Origin: Chitinophagaceae bacterium
GTDB taxonomy: Bacteria > Bacteroidota > Bacteroidia > Chitinophagales > Chitinophagaceae
Length of the DNA stretch: 64,000 bases
NCBI GenBank assembly: GCA_020403425.1
Contig: JADBXR010000005.1
Span: forward strand, 186,001 to 250,000
Direction of reading: 5' to 3'
Shown: positions 26,101-33,960 of the stretch, piece after piece
How the letters are laid out: each line of letters begins with the position of its first letter
Position numbering within the stretch: position 1 is the stretch's first letter
Notes under the pieces: model-generated
Told to the model about the DNA's origin: nothing
Seen by the model: only the letters and a program-made list of their open reading frames with translations
The model's database searches: none
Made by a program: the position numbers and the translations under genes

Positions 26101-26757
26101 ATGCAAAAAACACTGCAGCAACTCGATCTTTTTGGTTTCCCCATTGAAACAACGGTGCAGCCAAAGAAAAAAGAGAAGGCCGTAAAAGCGGTGACAGCTT
26201 CTGTGGAAGCGCCTGCGCTTGCTGAAAAAGAAGTGGTGCCGGTGGCGGCACCCCTGCACGTACAGGAAGCAACCGAACAAGTGGCCGTCGTGGTGGACGA
26301 GCCCATCAGACTTACCAGAACCGCTTCGCCTAAAAAGATAACGGTATCCAAAACCACAGGTAAACGTGGCAGGAAATCCTTCAAAGAAATGGACAGCGAG
26401 GCCGACCTGATAGAAGTACCCGAAGAAGATGTGTTGCGTCAGAAATTATATTACAGTATCAGTGAAGTGGCCAGCTGGTTCAAGGTGAACACCTCCCTGC
26501 TCCGCTACTGGGAAAACGAATTCGATATCCTGCAACCCCGTAAGACACGTAAGGGAGACCGTTTGTTCCGTTTTGAGGACATCAAGAATCTGCAGCTGAT
26601 CTATTTCCTGCTGCGCCAGCGTAAGTTTTCGATCGATGGAGCCAAGAACTACCTCAAGAACAATAAAAAAGAAGCGGACACACAGGTAAGGCTGATGGAA
26701 TCGCTGACGAGGTTCAAATCTTTCCTGTTAGAATTGAAGACCAACCTGCAGGCCTAA
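26101..26757 (+). CDS. MerR family transcriptional regulator
   Basis: A 218-residue DNA-binding protein from MQKTLQQLDLFGFPIET at 26101. The first 100 residues are a low-complexity Lys/Val/Ala/Glu region. The MerR winged helix follows at about 110-180: YYSISEVASWFKVNTSLLRYWENEFDIL, TRKGDRLFRFEDIKNLQLI and a QRKFSIDGAKNYLK second helix pair. There is no effector domain with Cys ligands, so a metal-sensing role is unlikely. Target genes are unknown; its own stop is 14 nt from the convergent mscS-like gene. Confidence 0.88.
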   Translation: MQKTLQQLDLFGFPIETTVQPKKKEKAVKAVTASVEAPALAEKEVVPVAAPLHVQEATEQVAVVVDEPIRLTRTASPKKITVSKTTGKRGRKSFKEMDSEADLIEVPEEDVLRQKLYYSISEVASWFKVNTSLLRYWENEFDILQPRKTRKGDRLFRFEDIKNLQLIYFLLRQRKFSIDGAKNYLKNNKKEADTQVRLMESLTRFKSFLLELKTNLQA

Positions 26758-26771
26758 TATCACAACGATAT

Positions 26772-27860
26772 CTATTTTGACCTTACGATCACATCCGTAT
26801 TGGCTGCGGCCAATTCCACACCTGATTTTTCCAATAGTTCGATCAGTTCCAGGTTCACTGCTTCGCGAAGGCTGTTGAACTCTTCTATGGACTGCTGCAT
26901 AGAAGTGAAATAGTCCACTGCAATGATATGTGCCGTTTTACCGGTATCCATCAGATATACGATGGTATGTTCTATCTCCGGTTTCTGCAGTACGGTACGG
27001 ACAGCGGGCAATAAAATTCTCAGCTGTTGCGCTGTGGCAGATAAACTGATCTCCAGCCGCAACTCCGCCTTCCGCTGGGTTCGGAGAGTGATATTGTCCA
27101 CGATCGTATCTACCATCTGTTTATTAGGCACAGAGATGAATGTCTTATCGGTGGTACGAATACGCGTACTGCGCAACCCGATCTTCTCGATATTACCTGT
27201 AAAATTGTTCACTTTCACCAGGTCTCCGGTAATAAAGGGCTTGTCGAAAAAGATGATGAACGATGCAATAAGGTTCTCCATACTTTCCCTTGTTGCCAAT
27301 GCAACGGCAGCACCCACGATACTTAACCCGGTAAGCAGGTTGCCGATATTCTTATTGAAAGAGAAGCGAAGGATCAGCAGTATCCCAATGATCACCATGA
27401 TCACTTTGAAGAAATCCTTGAAGAATACGATCAGCTGGTTATCGGTCTGGTCTTTGGTGAGATTGGCCTTTTCTTCCAGGATCATGGCAATGAACTCGAT
27501 CACGCGCAGACAAAGCCAGATAAATACTATGATCAGTGTGGTGGTAGCCAGCGAATCGATGAGTTGCTTGAAAGTGATGTGGTAGATGGTAAAATCAAGG
27601 GCAGAGGGGAACTTGAGTTTATCCAGCGTAATGATAGAAATGATCAGGACCAGGAAAACATCCAGAGGCTGCACTACCAGATCAAGGAACGACTGGCGCG
27701 CAATGTTCTTTGCCGCTTTGGCCACGATCTTATACAACAGCTTGGCCAGGTATTTGGAAATAAGCCGTTTGATCAGCAATATCAGCAGAATGGTTCCCAA
27801 TACATAGAGGTAACTCTCAATGGTATTGTCCAGGATCTTTTGCTGTAGTAAGTTTTCCAT
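26772..27860 (-). CDS. Mechanosensitive ion channel family protein
   Basis: A 362-residue MscS-family channel. Four hydrophobic segments occupy residues 15-190, followed by the pore/beta domain with GNLLTGLSIVGAAVALATRESMENL and FDKPFITGDLVKVNNFTGNIEKIGLRSTRI. These proteins open on membrane tension and release solutes on hypo-osmotic shock. It is the last gene of the run ftsH - LUD - GGCT - lpxH - mscS. Confidence 0.92.
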   Translation of the reverse strand: MENLLQQKILDNTIESYLYVLGTILLILLIKRLISKYLAKLLYKIVAKAAKNIARQSFLDLVVQPLDVFLVLIISIITLDKLKFPSALDFTIYHITFKQLIDSLATTTLIIVFIWLCLRVIEFIAMILEEKANLTKDQTDNQLIVFFKDFFKVIMVIIGILLILRFSFNKNIGNLLTGLSIVGAAVALATRESMENLIASFIIFFDKPFITGDLVKVNNFTGNIEKIGLRSTRIRTTDKTFISVPNKQMVDTIVDNITLRTQRKAELRLEISLSATAQQLRILLPAVRTVLQKPEIEHTIVYLMDTGKTAHIIAVDYFTSMQQSIEEFNSLREAVNLELIELLEKSGVELAAANTDVIVRSK

Positions 27861-27887
27861 AACAGTAAGTTACAATGGCCGTTTACA

Positions 27888-28646
27888 TTAACCTTCCCAT
27901 TTGTGCAGCTGTACGTCCGTACCATCAAAGCTGGCATAGGTAAAGTTACGGATCCAGTCTCCCAGGTTGACATACCTGCTGTTCCTCGGCAGTGCGATGT
28001 TCAGGGGCAGGTGCCGGTGACCAAACACAAAATAGTCGTACTGCACCTGCTGCAGTACTTCCTTGCAATAGATCACCAGCCATTCGTTCTCTTCACCCAG
28101 GAACACTTCGTCCGAACTACCCGTCTTCTCTCGGCTTTTCCGGCTGAAATAATTGGCAAGTCCGATGCCCCAGGTAGGATGCAGCTGACCAAACAGCCAC
28201 TGACACAAAGGGTTGCGGAATATTTTTTTGATGAATTTATACCCATGATCTCCCGGACCCAATCCGTCGCCATGACCGATCAGGAACTTTTTGCCGTTCC
28301 ATTCGAATGTCTGGGGTTGGTGGTATACCGGGATATTCAACTCCTGTTCAAAATAACCGCTCATCCACATATCGTGATTGCCAACGAACACATACACCGG
28401 GACCCCGCTATCGGTGATCTCCGCTAGTTTGCCCAGCAACCGTGTATACCCTTTGGGCACCACTTTTTTATACTCGTACCAGAAATCAAAGATATCGCCC
28501 ACGATAAAGATGGCAGAAGCACTATGCCGGATATGCTCCAGGAAGGCCACCACTTTTTTCTCGCGCACCAGGCTGCTATTATGGTCTGGTGCCCCTAAGT
28601 GAAAATCGGAAAGGAAATAGATCTTTTTATCGGGTGATGCCATCAT
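27888..28646 (-). CDS. lpxH: UDP-2,3-diacylglucosamine diphosphatase
   Basis: A 252-residue calcineurin-type phosphoesterase of lipid A synthesis. All metal motifs are seen: LSDFHLGAP, GDIFDFWYE, GNHDMWM, GHGDGLG and FGHRH. The ATG overlaps the stop of the preceding gene in an ATGATG context; a second ATG three bases later is equally possible. LpxH hydrolyses UDP-2,3-diacylglucosamine at the inner face of the inner membrane. Its presence implies lipopolysaccharide. Confidence 0.94.
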   Translation of the reverse strand: MMASPDKKIYFLSDFHLGAPDHNSSLVREKKVVAFLEHIRHSASAIFIVGDIFDFWYEYKKVVPKGYTRLLGKLAEITDSGVPVYVFVGNHDMWMSGYFEQELNIPVYHQPQTFEWNGKKFLIGHGDGLGPGDHGYKFIKKIFRNPLCQWLFGQLHPTWGIGLANYFSRKSREKTGSSDEVFLGEENEWLVIYCKEVLQQVQYDYFVFGHRHLPLNIALPRNSRYVNLGDWIRNFTYASFDGTDVQLHKWEG

Positions 28647-29083
28647 ACAGTTCCGCTTTTATACTTGTCATGCAGGTACTGCAGTACATCCCCGCTTTCT
28701 ACCAGAGGTTTACCGGAAACATCTCCGTTGAACCAGTATACCCAGGCCTGCGTTTGCTGGTCGCCCACATAGATGGTCGTAAGTTCCCTTCTATACAGGG
28801 CAGGCTCGTTGTTCTCTGTATGCAGGCCTTCGTAATCATCCAGCTGGCCCATGGCCCAGGAAAATTCATCGGGATTGGTGATATGGTATAATTCGCCAAT
28901 AATGAACAGGTCGGCATCCACCGGGATGGCAGCGGGATAATCGCCCATATCGAACAGGGCGCCCCTCACTTTTGCATCGCTCACAAAAGTAAAATAGCGG
29001 CTGATATAAGCATAGGCAGGATGATGGAAACCGCTTCGCAGTGACCCATATACAAACAGCTGACCATTATTGGGATCCGTCAT
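28643..29083 (-). CDS. Gamma-glutamylcyclotransferase-like (AIG2) protein
   Basis: A 146-residue AIG2/GGCT-fold protein with the diagnostic FVYGSLRSG at residues 10-18 and an acidic FSWAMGQLDDYEG where the catalytic Glu of GGCT enzymes is found. Family members remove gamma-glutamyl groups as 5-oxoproline, but many are uncharacterised. It overlaps lpxH by 4 nt and follows the LUD gene by 14 nt, so it is translated as part of the operon. Confidence 0.85.
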   Translation of the reverse strand: MTDPNNGQLFVYGSLRSGFHHPAYAYISRYFTFVSDAKVRGALFDMGDYPAAIPVDADLFIIGELYHITNPDEFSWAMGQLDDYEGLHTENNEPALYRRELTTIYVGDQQTQAWVYWFNGDVSGKPLVESGDVLQYLHDKYKSGTV

Positions 29084-29097
29084 ACGATCTGATTAAA

Positions 29098-29730
29098 TTA
29101 ACTGTCCACTAAAAAACAAAACACTTCTTTAGGGCCATGTACCCCCACCACCAGTGTTTTTTCAATATCGGCGGTACGGCTGGGGCCTGTGGCCAGTGTT
29201 ACCATGGAAGGGAACTGCTGACCATAGCCTTCACGAAGCTGTTGCAGACTGTCGCCTATGTCGTATACCAGTTGCCGGGTGTACGCTATGCAGATATGCA
29301 CCGGGGCATATACACTTACCGTGCGTCCGCTTTGCTGGGCACTGCTCATGACAATGCTGCCTGTACGGGCCACCAGTGATTCGCAACCGGTGATGGATGC
29401 TTCGCAATGGTTGAGGTCATCTGTGTAGGGAAGATCCCATCCGGCCCTGGCCAATACATCCTGCATGGCCTTTTCCCGGGAATAGATCTTCGTCCATTTT
29501 CGGGAAGCCACCAGTGCGCGTAACTGGTTCACGAGTTCCTGCTCATCGGCGCAGAAAGAAAAACGGCCTTCCAGTTTACTGAAGTTCTCTGCAAATTCTA
29601 TTTCCAGTTCCTGCTGTTGGGGCAGAAAAACGGAACCGTCCGTTCCTGCCGAGGGAAAAGGAACAGGCACTGGTTTGCCCAGTGCCTGTTTTATTTTACG
29701 CAGAATATTTTCTCTGGCATTGTTTGTCAT
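29098..29730 (-). CDS. LUD-domain protein (LutC/YkgG family)
   Basis: A 210-residue protein of the LUD (lactate utilisation) family. The conserved core is CEASITGCESLVARTGSIVMSSAQQ and the late ATGPSRTADIEKTLVVGVHGP. LutC works with the iron-sulfur proteins LutA and LutB in L-lactate oxidation, yet neither is near, so another role is possible. Its ATG overlaps the ftsH stop by one base (TAATG), which indicates translational coupling. Confidence 0.9.
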   Translation of the reverse strand: MTNNARENILRKIKQALGKPVPVPFPSAGTDGSVFLPQQQELEIEFAENFSKLEGRFSFCADEQELVNQLRALVASRKWTKIYSREKAMQDVLARAGWDLPYTDDLNHCEASITGCESLVARTGSIVMSSAQQSGRTVSVYAPVHICIAYTRQLVYDIGDSLQQLREGYGQQFPSMVTLATGPSRTADIEKTLVVGVHGPKEVFCFLVDS

Positions 29731-31787
29731 TATCCGATCGTCGTGTTTTCTGAATGATCTATACGCTCTCCGTCGAATTTCTTTTCACCAACCGGTTGCC
29801 CGTTATCGAGTTCCTCTTCGATCTCTATCAGTTTCTTCTCTTCAAAGGGTCGCTTGCCGATCAGGGTCTCCACATCGCTTTTGTGCAGAACTTCTTTGTC
29901 CAGCAGTTCTTTTGCCAGTGTTTCCACTTCCTGTTTGCGATCGGTCAGCAGTTTCAGCGTGCGCTGGTATGCATTATCGATGATACCTCTTACTTCCTCA
30001 TCGATCAGTTTACCTGTTTCTTCGCTGAAAGGTTTGGTAAAGGTATTCTCCTGCGAAGGATCGTAGAAACTTACATTACCTATTTTCTTATTCATACCGT
30101 AAGCAGTGACCATGCTGTAGGCGATCCGGGTGATCTGCTGCAGGTCGTTGGCGGCACCGGTAGATATCTTGCCAAAGAAGATCTCTTCGGCAGCACGTCC
30201 GCCAAGTGTCATACAGATCTGGTCCATCAGCTGGTCCGTATTATACAGGTACTGTTCGGTAGGTGTGTATTGCGCGTAACCCAATGCTGCGGTTCCTCTT
30301 GGTACAATGGTCACTTTTAACAGCGGATACGCATGTTCCAGGAACCAGCCGCACACTGCATGGCCTGCTTCGTGGTAGGCAATGATGGATTTCTCGTGCG
30401 GAGCGATGATCTTGTTCTTTTTCTCCAGCCCGCCGATCACACGGTCGATGGCGTCCTGGAAATCGATCATCTCCACGGATTCCTTGCCTTTTCTTGCCGC
30501 GATCAGTGCCGCTTCGTTACATACGTTCGCAATATCTGCGCCGGCAAAACCCGGTGTCTGTTCGGCCAACTTATGCAGATCGAGCGATTCAGATATTTTG
30601 ATGGGGAGCAGGTGCACCTTAAAGATGGTCTCCCTTCCCTTCACGTCGGGTTTATCTATGGATATCTGGCGGTCGAAACGTCCCGGACGCAGCAGGGCTG
30701 TATCCAACACGTCGGGGCGGTTGGTGGCTGCCAGGATGATGATGCCGGTATCCCCTCCAAAACCATCCATCTCTACCAGCAGCTGGTTCAGCGTATTCTC
30801 ACGCTCGTCGTTGCTCATGATGGCATTACGGCCACGGGCACGACCGATGGCGTCTATCTCATCGATGAATATGATACAAGGGGCTTTTTCGCGGGCCTGT
30901 TTGAAGAGGTCACGCACACGGCTGGCGCCCACACCTACGAACATCTCCACGAAATCACTACCGCTCAGGCTGAAGAAAGGCACTTGTGCTTCACCCGCCA
31001 TGGCTTTTGCCAGCAGGGTCTTACCCGTTCCGGGAGGACCTACCAGCAATGCGCCTTTGGGGATCTTACCACCCAACGCCGTATATTTTTTAGGGTTCTT
31101 CAGGAAGTCCACGATCTCCATCACTTCCACTTTGGCCTCATCCAGACCAGCCACATCAGCGAACGTGATGTTAACCTTGGCCCCCTTATCGAACAAAGTG
31201 GCTTTGGATTTGCCGATGCTGAATATGCCGCCCGGTCCGCCGGCACCACCCTGGCCGCCCATCTTGCGCATGAGCAGTACCCAAACAGCAACGATCAGCA
31301 ACAGAGAGATAACGGTATTGGCCACCGGACCGAACCATTCACCTTCCGAGGTAACCCTTGCAGGGATCTCTTCCAATGATGGGTTGTTCTTATAGATCTC
31401 GGCGAGCCTCTCCTGGAAACTCTTGATATCGTTCACCTCGAACTCGAACAGCGGAACACCCTTCACCTTGTCTTTTGAAAGGATGGCCTTGGGAAGTTTT
31501 TCAGAATAGAACTTTTTATAGATGCTATCCGGTTTGATGTATACGCGGACCCTGTCCTTGTTCTTGATCAGGTCAAGTTTTTCCACATCGCCCTGCAGCA
31601 GCATCTTCTGTTTGAATTCCTGCTCCCAGGTCTGGGTGGTTTCGGGTGCGAATTTCATGAACTGGGCAAACAACAGCACCACTGCTATGATCGCATAGAT
31701 CCAGTATATATTGAACTTGGGTCCCTTTCGTGAACCATCGCCCTTATCGGGGCCACCTATTCTTGCATTTTTGTTTTCCTGTGACAT
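29730..31787 (-). CDS. ftsH: ATP-dependent zinc metalloprotease FtsH
   Basis: A 685-residue membrane AAA+ protease. Transmembrane helices at about 27-45 and 154-174 enclose a periplasmic domain. Walker A is G250-PPGTGK-T257, Walker B IIFIDE (305-310), the pore motif FVGVGA is present, the arginine-finger segment is RPGRFDR, and the zinc site is H472-E473-A-G-H476. FtsH degrades membrane proteins and short-lived regulators. A Gly-rich stretch (177-187) follows the second helix. It opens the operon with four smaller genes. Confidence 0.97.
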   Translation of the reverse strand: MSQENKNARIGGPDKGDGSRKGPKFNIYWIYAIIAVVLLFAQFMKFAPETTQTWEQEFKQKMLLQGDVEKLDLIKNKDRVRVYIKPDSIYKKFYSEKLPKAILSKDKVKGVPLFEFEVNDIKSFQERLAEIYKNNPSLEEIPARVTSEGEWFGPVANTVISLLLIVAVWVLLMRKMGGQGGAGGPGGIFSIGKSKATLFDKGAKVNITFADVAGLDEAKVEVMEIVDFLKNPKKYTALGGKIPKGALLVGPPGTGKTLLAKAMAGEAQVPFFSLSGSDFVEMFVGVGASRVRDLFKQAREKAPCIIFIDEIDAIGRARGRNAIMSNDERENTLNQLLVEMDGFGGDTGIIILAATNRPDVLDTALLRPGRFDRQISIDKPDVKGRETIFKVHLLPIKISESLDLHKLAEQTPGFAGADIANVCNEAALIAARKGKESVEMIDFQDAIDRVIGGLEKKNKIIAPHEKSIIAYHEAGHAVCGWFLEHAYPLLKVTIVPRGTAALGYAQYTPTEQYLYNTDQLMDQICMTLGGRAAEEIFFGKISTGAANDLQQITRIAYSMVTAYGMNKKIGNVSFYDPSQENTFTKPFSEETGKLIDEEVRGIIDNAYQRTLKLLTDRKQEVETLAKELLDKEVLHKSDVETLIGKRPFEEKKLIEIEEELDNGQPVGEKKFDGERIDHSENTTIG

Positions 31788-31855
31788 ATCAAAATCCCTC
31801 TGTATTAACTACGGTTTCTATGGTAAACGAATAACTGTTTGGTATATTTTAGATC

Positions 31856-32260
31856 CTACAGATCATGAAGCTGCGATGCTGCATCGCTCCACATCTCTTC
31901 CAGTTTGTAGAATTTCCTTGCTTCGGGGTGCATCACATGAACCACTACGTTCACATAATCGATCAGAACCCATTGCAACGCCTGGCGCCCTTCATGTTTG
32001 TAGGGTGCTTCACCGCACTTTTCCTTCACTTCATGCTCAACAAAATCACAGATAGCTTTTACCTGTGTGGTACTGGAGGCTTCGCATACGATAAAGAAAT
32101 CTGCGGAAGCTTCCGGTATTTTCCGGAGGTCGAGACTGATGATATGCTCTCCCTTTTTATCCTGGATGGCTTTGATAATCGTTTTGAAGATCTTAGAATT
32201 GCGCGTAAGCCGGGTAATCTGGCTTTTTTCACGGCTTTGTAAAACAGAAAGAGGTTCCAA
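31856..32260 (-). CDS. rsfS: Ribosome silencing factor RsfS
   Basis: A 134-residue RsfS/Iojap protein that binds L14 and blocks subunit joining. The core is IISLDLRKIPEASADFFIVCEASS and the late WVLIDYVNVVVHVMHPEARKFYKLEEMW, both diagnostic. It lies 68 nt upstream of ftsH and is divergent from birA, with a 70-nt shared intergenic region. Confidence 0.95.
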   Translation of the reverse strand: MEPLSVLQSREKSQITRLTRNSKIFKTIIKAIQDKKGEHIISLDLRKIPEASADFFIVCEASSTTQVKAICDFVEHEVKEKCGEAPYKHEGRQALQWVLIDYVNVVVHVMHPEARKFYKLEEMWSDAASQLHDL

Positions 32261-32330
32261 TAATCGATCGGATTTAAGTTCTTAATTAGGTTCCTGCCCG
32301 GCCGGCTCCTACCGCTTTTTCTGCTGCTGT

Positions 32331-33128
32331 ATGACCTGCTGGACTAACTTCGTCAAAAATACTAATTCTTTGTTACCCTCACATACCAAAACTACCATCG
32401 GGCAACCTTTCATAGAATTGGCTTCGGTAGAAAGCACCAACATCTATGCCATGGAGCTGTTACAGGCTAATTTGGCTGGTCATGGCGCAGCGTTCTTTGC
32501 CCACCACCAAACTGCCGGAAAAGGCCAGCGGGGCCGAAGCTGGACCGCCGAGGCCGGCCAGAACATCGCTTTGTCCGTGATCCTGGATACTTCCTTTCTT
32601 ACCATAACCCACCAGTTCCCTTTAAGTTCGATGGTAGCTGTAGCATCTTATGATTTCTTTAGCAATTACGCAGGTGATGAGACCCGTATCAAATGGCCGA
32701 ACGACCTTTATTGGCGTGACAGAAAGGCAGGGGGTATCTTGATCGAGAACCTGGTCCGGGGCAATAAATGGCAGGGGTCTGTGGTGGGTATCGGGATCAA
32801 CCTTAACCAGACCGTTTTCCCGCCGTTGTCGCGCAACCCCGTTTCCCTGAAACAGATCACAGGCAAGCAGTTCGATCCCGTCAGTATGGCCCGGGAGCTT
32901 TGCGATTGCCTGGAAAAACGTTTTGTACAACTAAGGAATGGGGAGGAAGCGGGACTGTTGGAGGCATACAACCGGGTACTCTACAAACGCGGGGAGGAAG
33001 TGAGACTCAGATACGGCGCCGTTGGTTTTAATGGACACATACAGGAAGTTACTGCCGATGGGTACCTACGGGTAAGCGGTGGATGGAAGGACCGTTTCCA
33101 TTTTGGAGAACTGGAATGGGTCATTTGA
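32331..33128 (+). CDS. birA: Biotin-[acetyl-CoA carboxylase] ligase
   Basis: A protein of up to 265 residues with only the catalytic and C-terminal domains of BirA; it lacks the N-terminal DNA-binding domain, so it biotinylates but should not repress. Motifs: ASVESTNIYAM, QTAGKGQRGRSW (biotinyl-AMP loop), IKWPNDLYW and GSVVGIGINL. The start is uncertain: ATG at 32331 adds a tail not expected in the family, and TTG at 32370 (then LPSHTKTTIG) fits better. It overlaps the convergent response-regulator gene by 8 nt. Confidence 0.92.
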   Translation: MTCWTNFVKNTNSLLPSHTKTTIGQPFIELASVESTNIYAMELLQANLAGHGAAFFAHHQTAGKGQRGRSWTAEAGQNIALSVILDTSFLTITHQFPLSSMVAVASYDFFSNYAGDETRIKWPNDLYWRDRKAGGILIENLVRGNKWQGSVVGIGINLNQTVFPPLSRNPVSLKQITGKQFDPVSMARELCDCLEKRFVQLRNGEEAGLLEAYNRVLYKRGEEVRLRYGAVGFNGHIQEVTADGYLRVSGGWKDRFHFGELEWVI

Positions 33129-33873
33129 TGATCTTTTCCAGCAAAAGGTTCTTTTTATCCTGTGCCAGGTACACTTCCGCATCGTTGCTCATCATCAGGA
33201 TGAACTCTTTCTTGTCCACTTTTTTGATATGGTTCAGGTTTACGATATAACTCCTGTGCGTTCTGAAAAAAGGTCCGTTGTTTTCCAGGAATTCAAAGTC
33301 TATCAGTTTTTTGGTAATGGTCAACACCCCGTGCGATGTGGTATAGAACCTTGTATAACTACCCTCTGCCTGCATATAGATGATGTCTTCCATGCGCACC
33401 ACAAAGATGGTCTCAGCGGTCTGCAACACAATTTTCTTATCCAGCTGGTTGGTGAAGTTCTCTTTCAACACCTGATATTGCCGGTTCTCTAAAGCTACTG
33501 CGTGCTCTTCAACATTGATCTTTTTCAATGCGCGGGCAAGGTGTTCCAGCCTCACCGGCTTGAGGATATAGTCTACCGCTGAGGTTTCAAAAGCCCGTAA
33601 AGAGTGTTCACTGTACGCCGTAACGAAAATGATCTTGAACTGGAGGTGCTGCTCATCAAAAAAGTCAAGCAGCTCAAAGCCGCTATACCCTGGCATGGCG
33701 ATATCCAGAAAAACCACATCGGGTTTAAAGCGGTTGATGGCTTTTACCGCCTCCGGTACACTTTTACATTCTCCCACAATTTCTACCTGGCTGAAGTTCT
33801 CCTCCAGTAATCCCCTTAATGCCCGGCGCGCGTTGGGTTCGTCATCTACAATAATGGCAGTGATCTTCTGCAT
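33121..33873 (-). CDS. LytTR family response regulator
   Basis: A 250-residue regulator starting MQKITAIIVDDEPNARRA (33873). The receiver domain has the acidic pair D10/D11 and phospho-acceptor D57 in VVFLDIAMPG; the conserved Lys is in DYILKPV. The LytTR DNA-binding domain occupies about 145-250 (QAEGSYTRFYT and FFRTHRSYIVNLNHIKKV). It is 87 nt behind the kinase gene on the same strand, forming a two-component pair. Confidence 0.94.
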   Translation of the reverse strand: MQKITAIIVDDEPNARRALRGLLEENFSQVEIVGECKSVPEAVKAINRFKPDVVFLDIAMPGYSGFELLDFFDEQHLQFKIIFVTAYSEHSLRAFETSAVDYILKPVRLEHLARALKKINVEEHAVALENRQYQVLKENFTNQLDKKIVLQTAETIFVVRMEDIIYMQAEGSYTRFYTTSHGVLTITKKLIDFEFLENNGPFFRTHRSYIVNLNHIKKVDKKEFILMMSNDAEVYLAQDKKNLLLEKIIK

Positions 33874-33960
33874 AGAGTTCCGAAGGTAGCTTTGCTTGGT
33901 ATGTGGCATGGTGCAATTTTTTTGTCAGCCCCTGTTATGATATGACTGGTAACGTTTTTT

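Noticed and set aside
30333..31379. Long open frame antisense to ftsH
   Set aside because: Mirror of strong codon bias in ftsH; the translation has no recognisable domain and many His/Cys runs typical of antisense reading.
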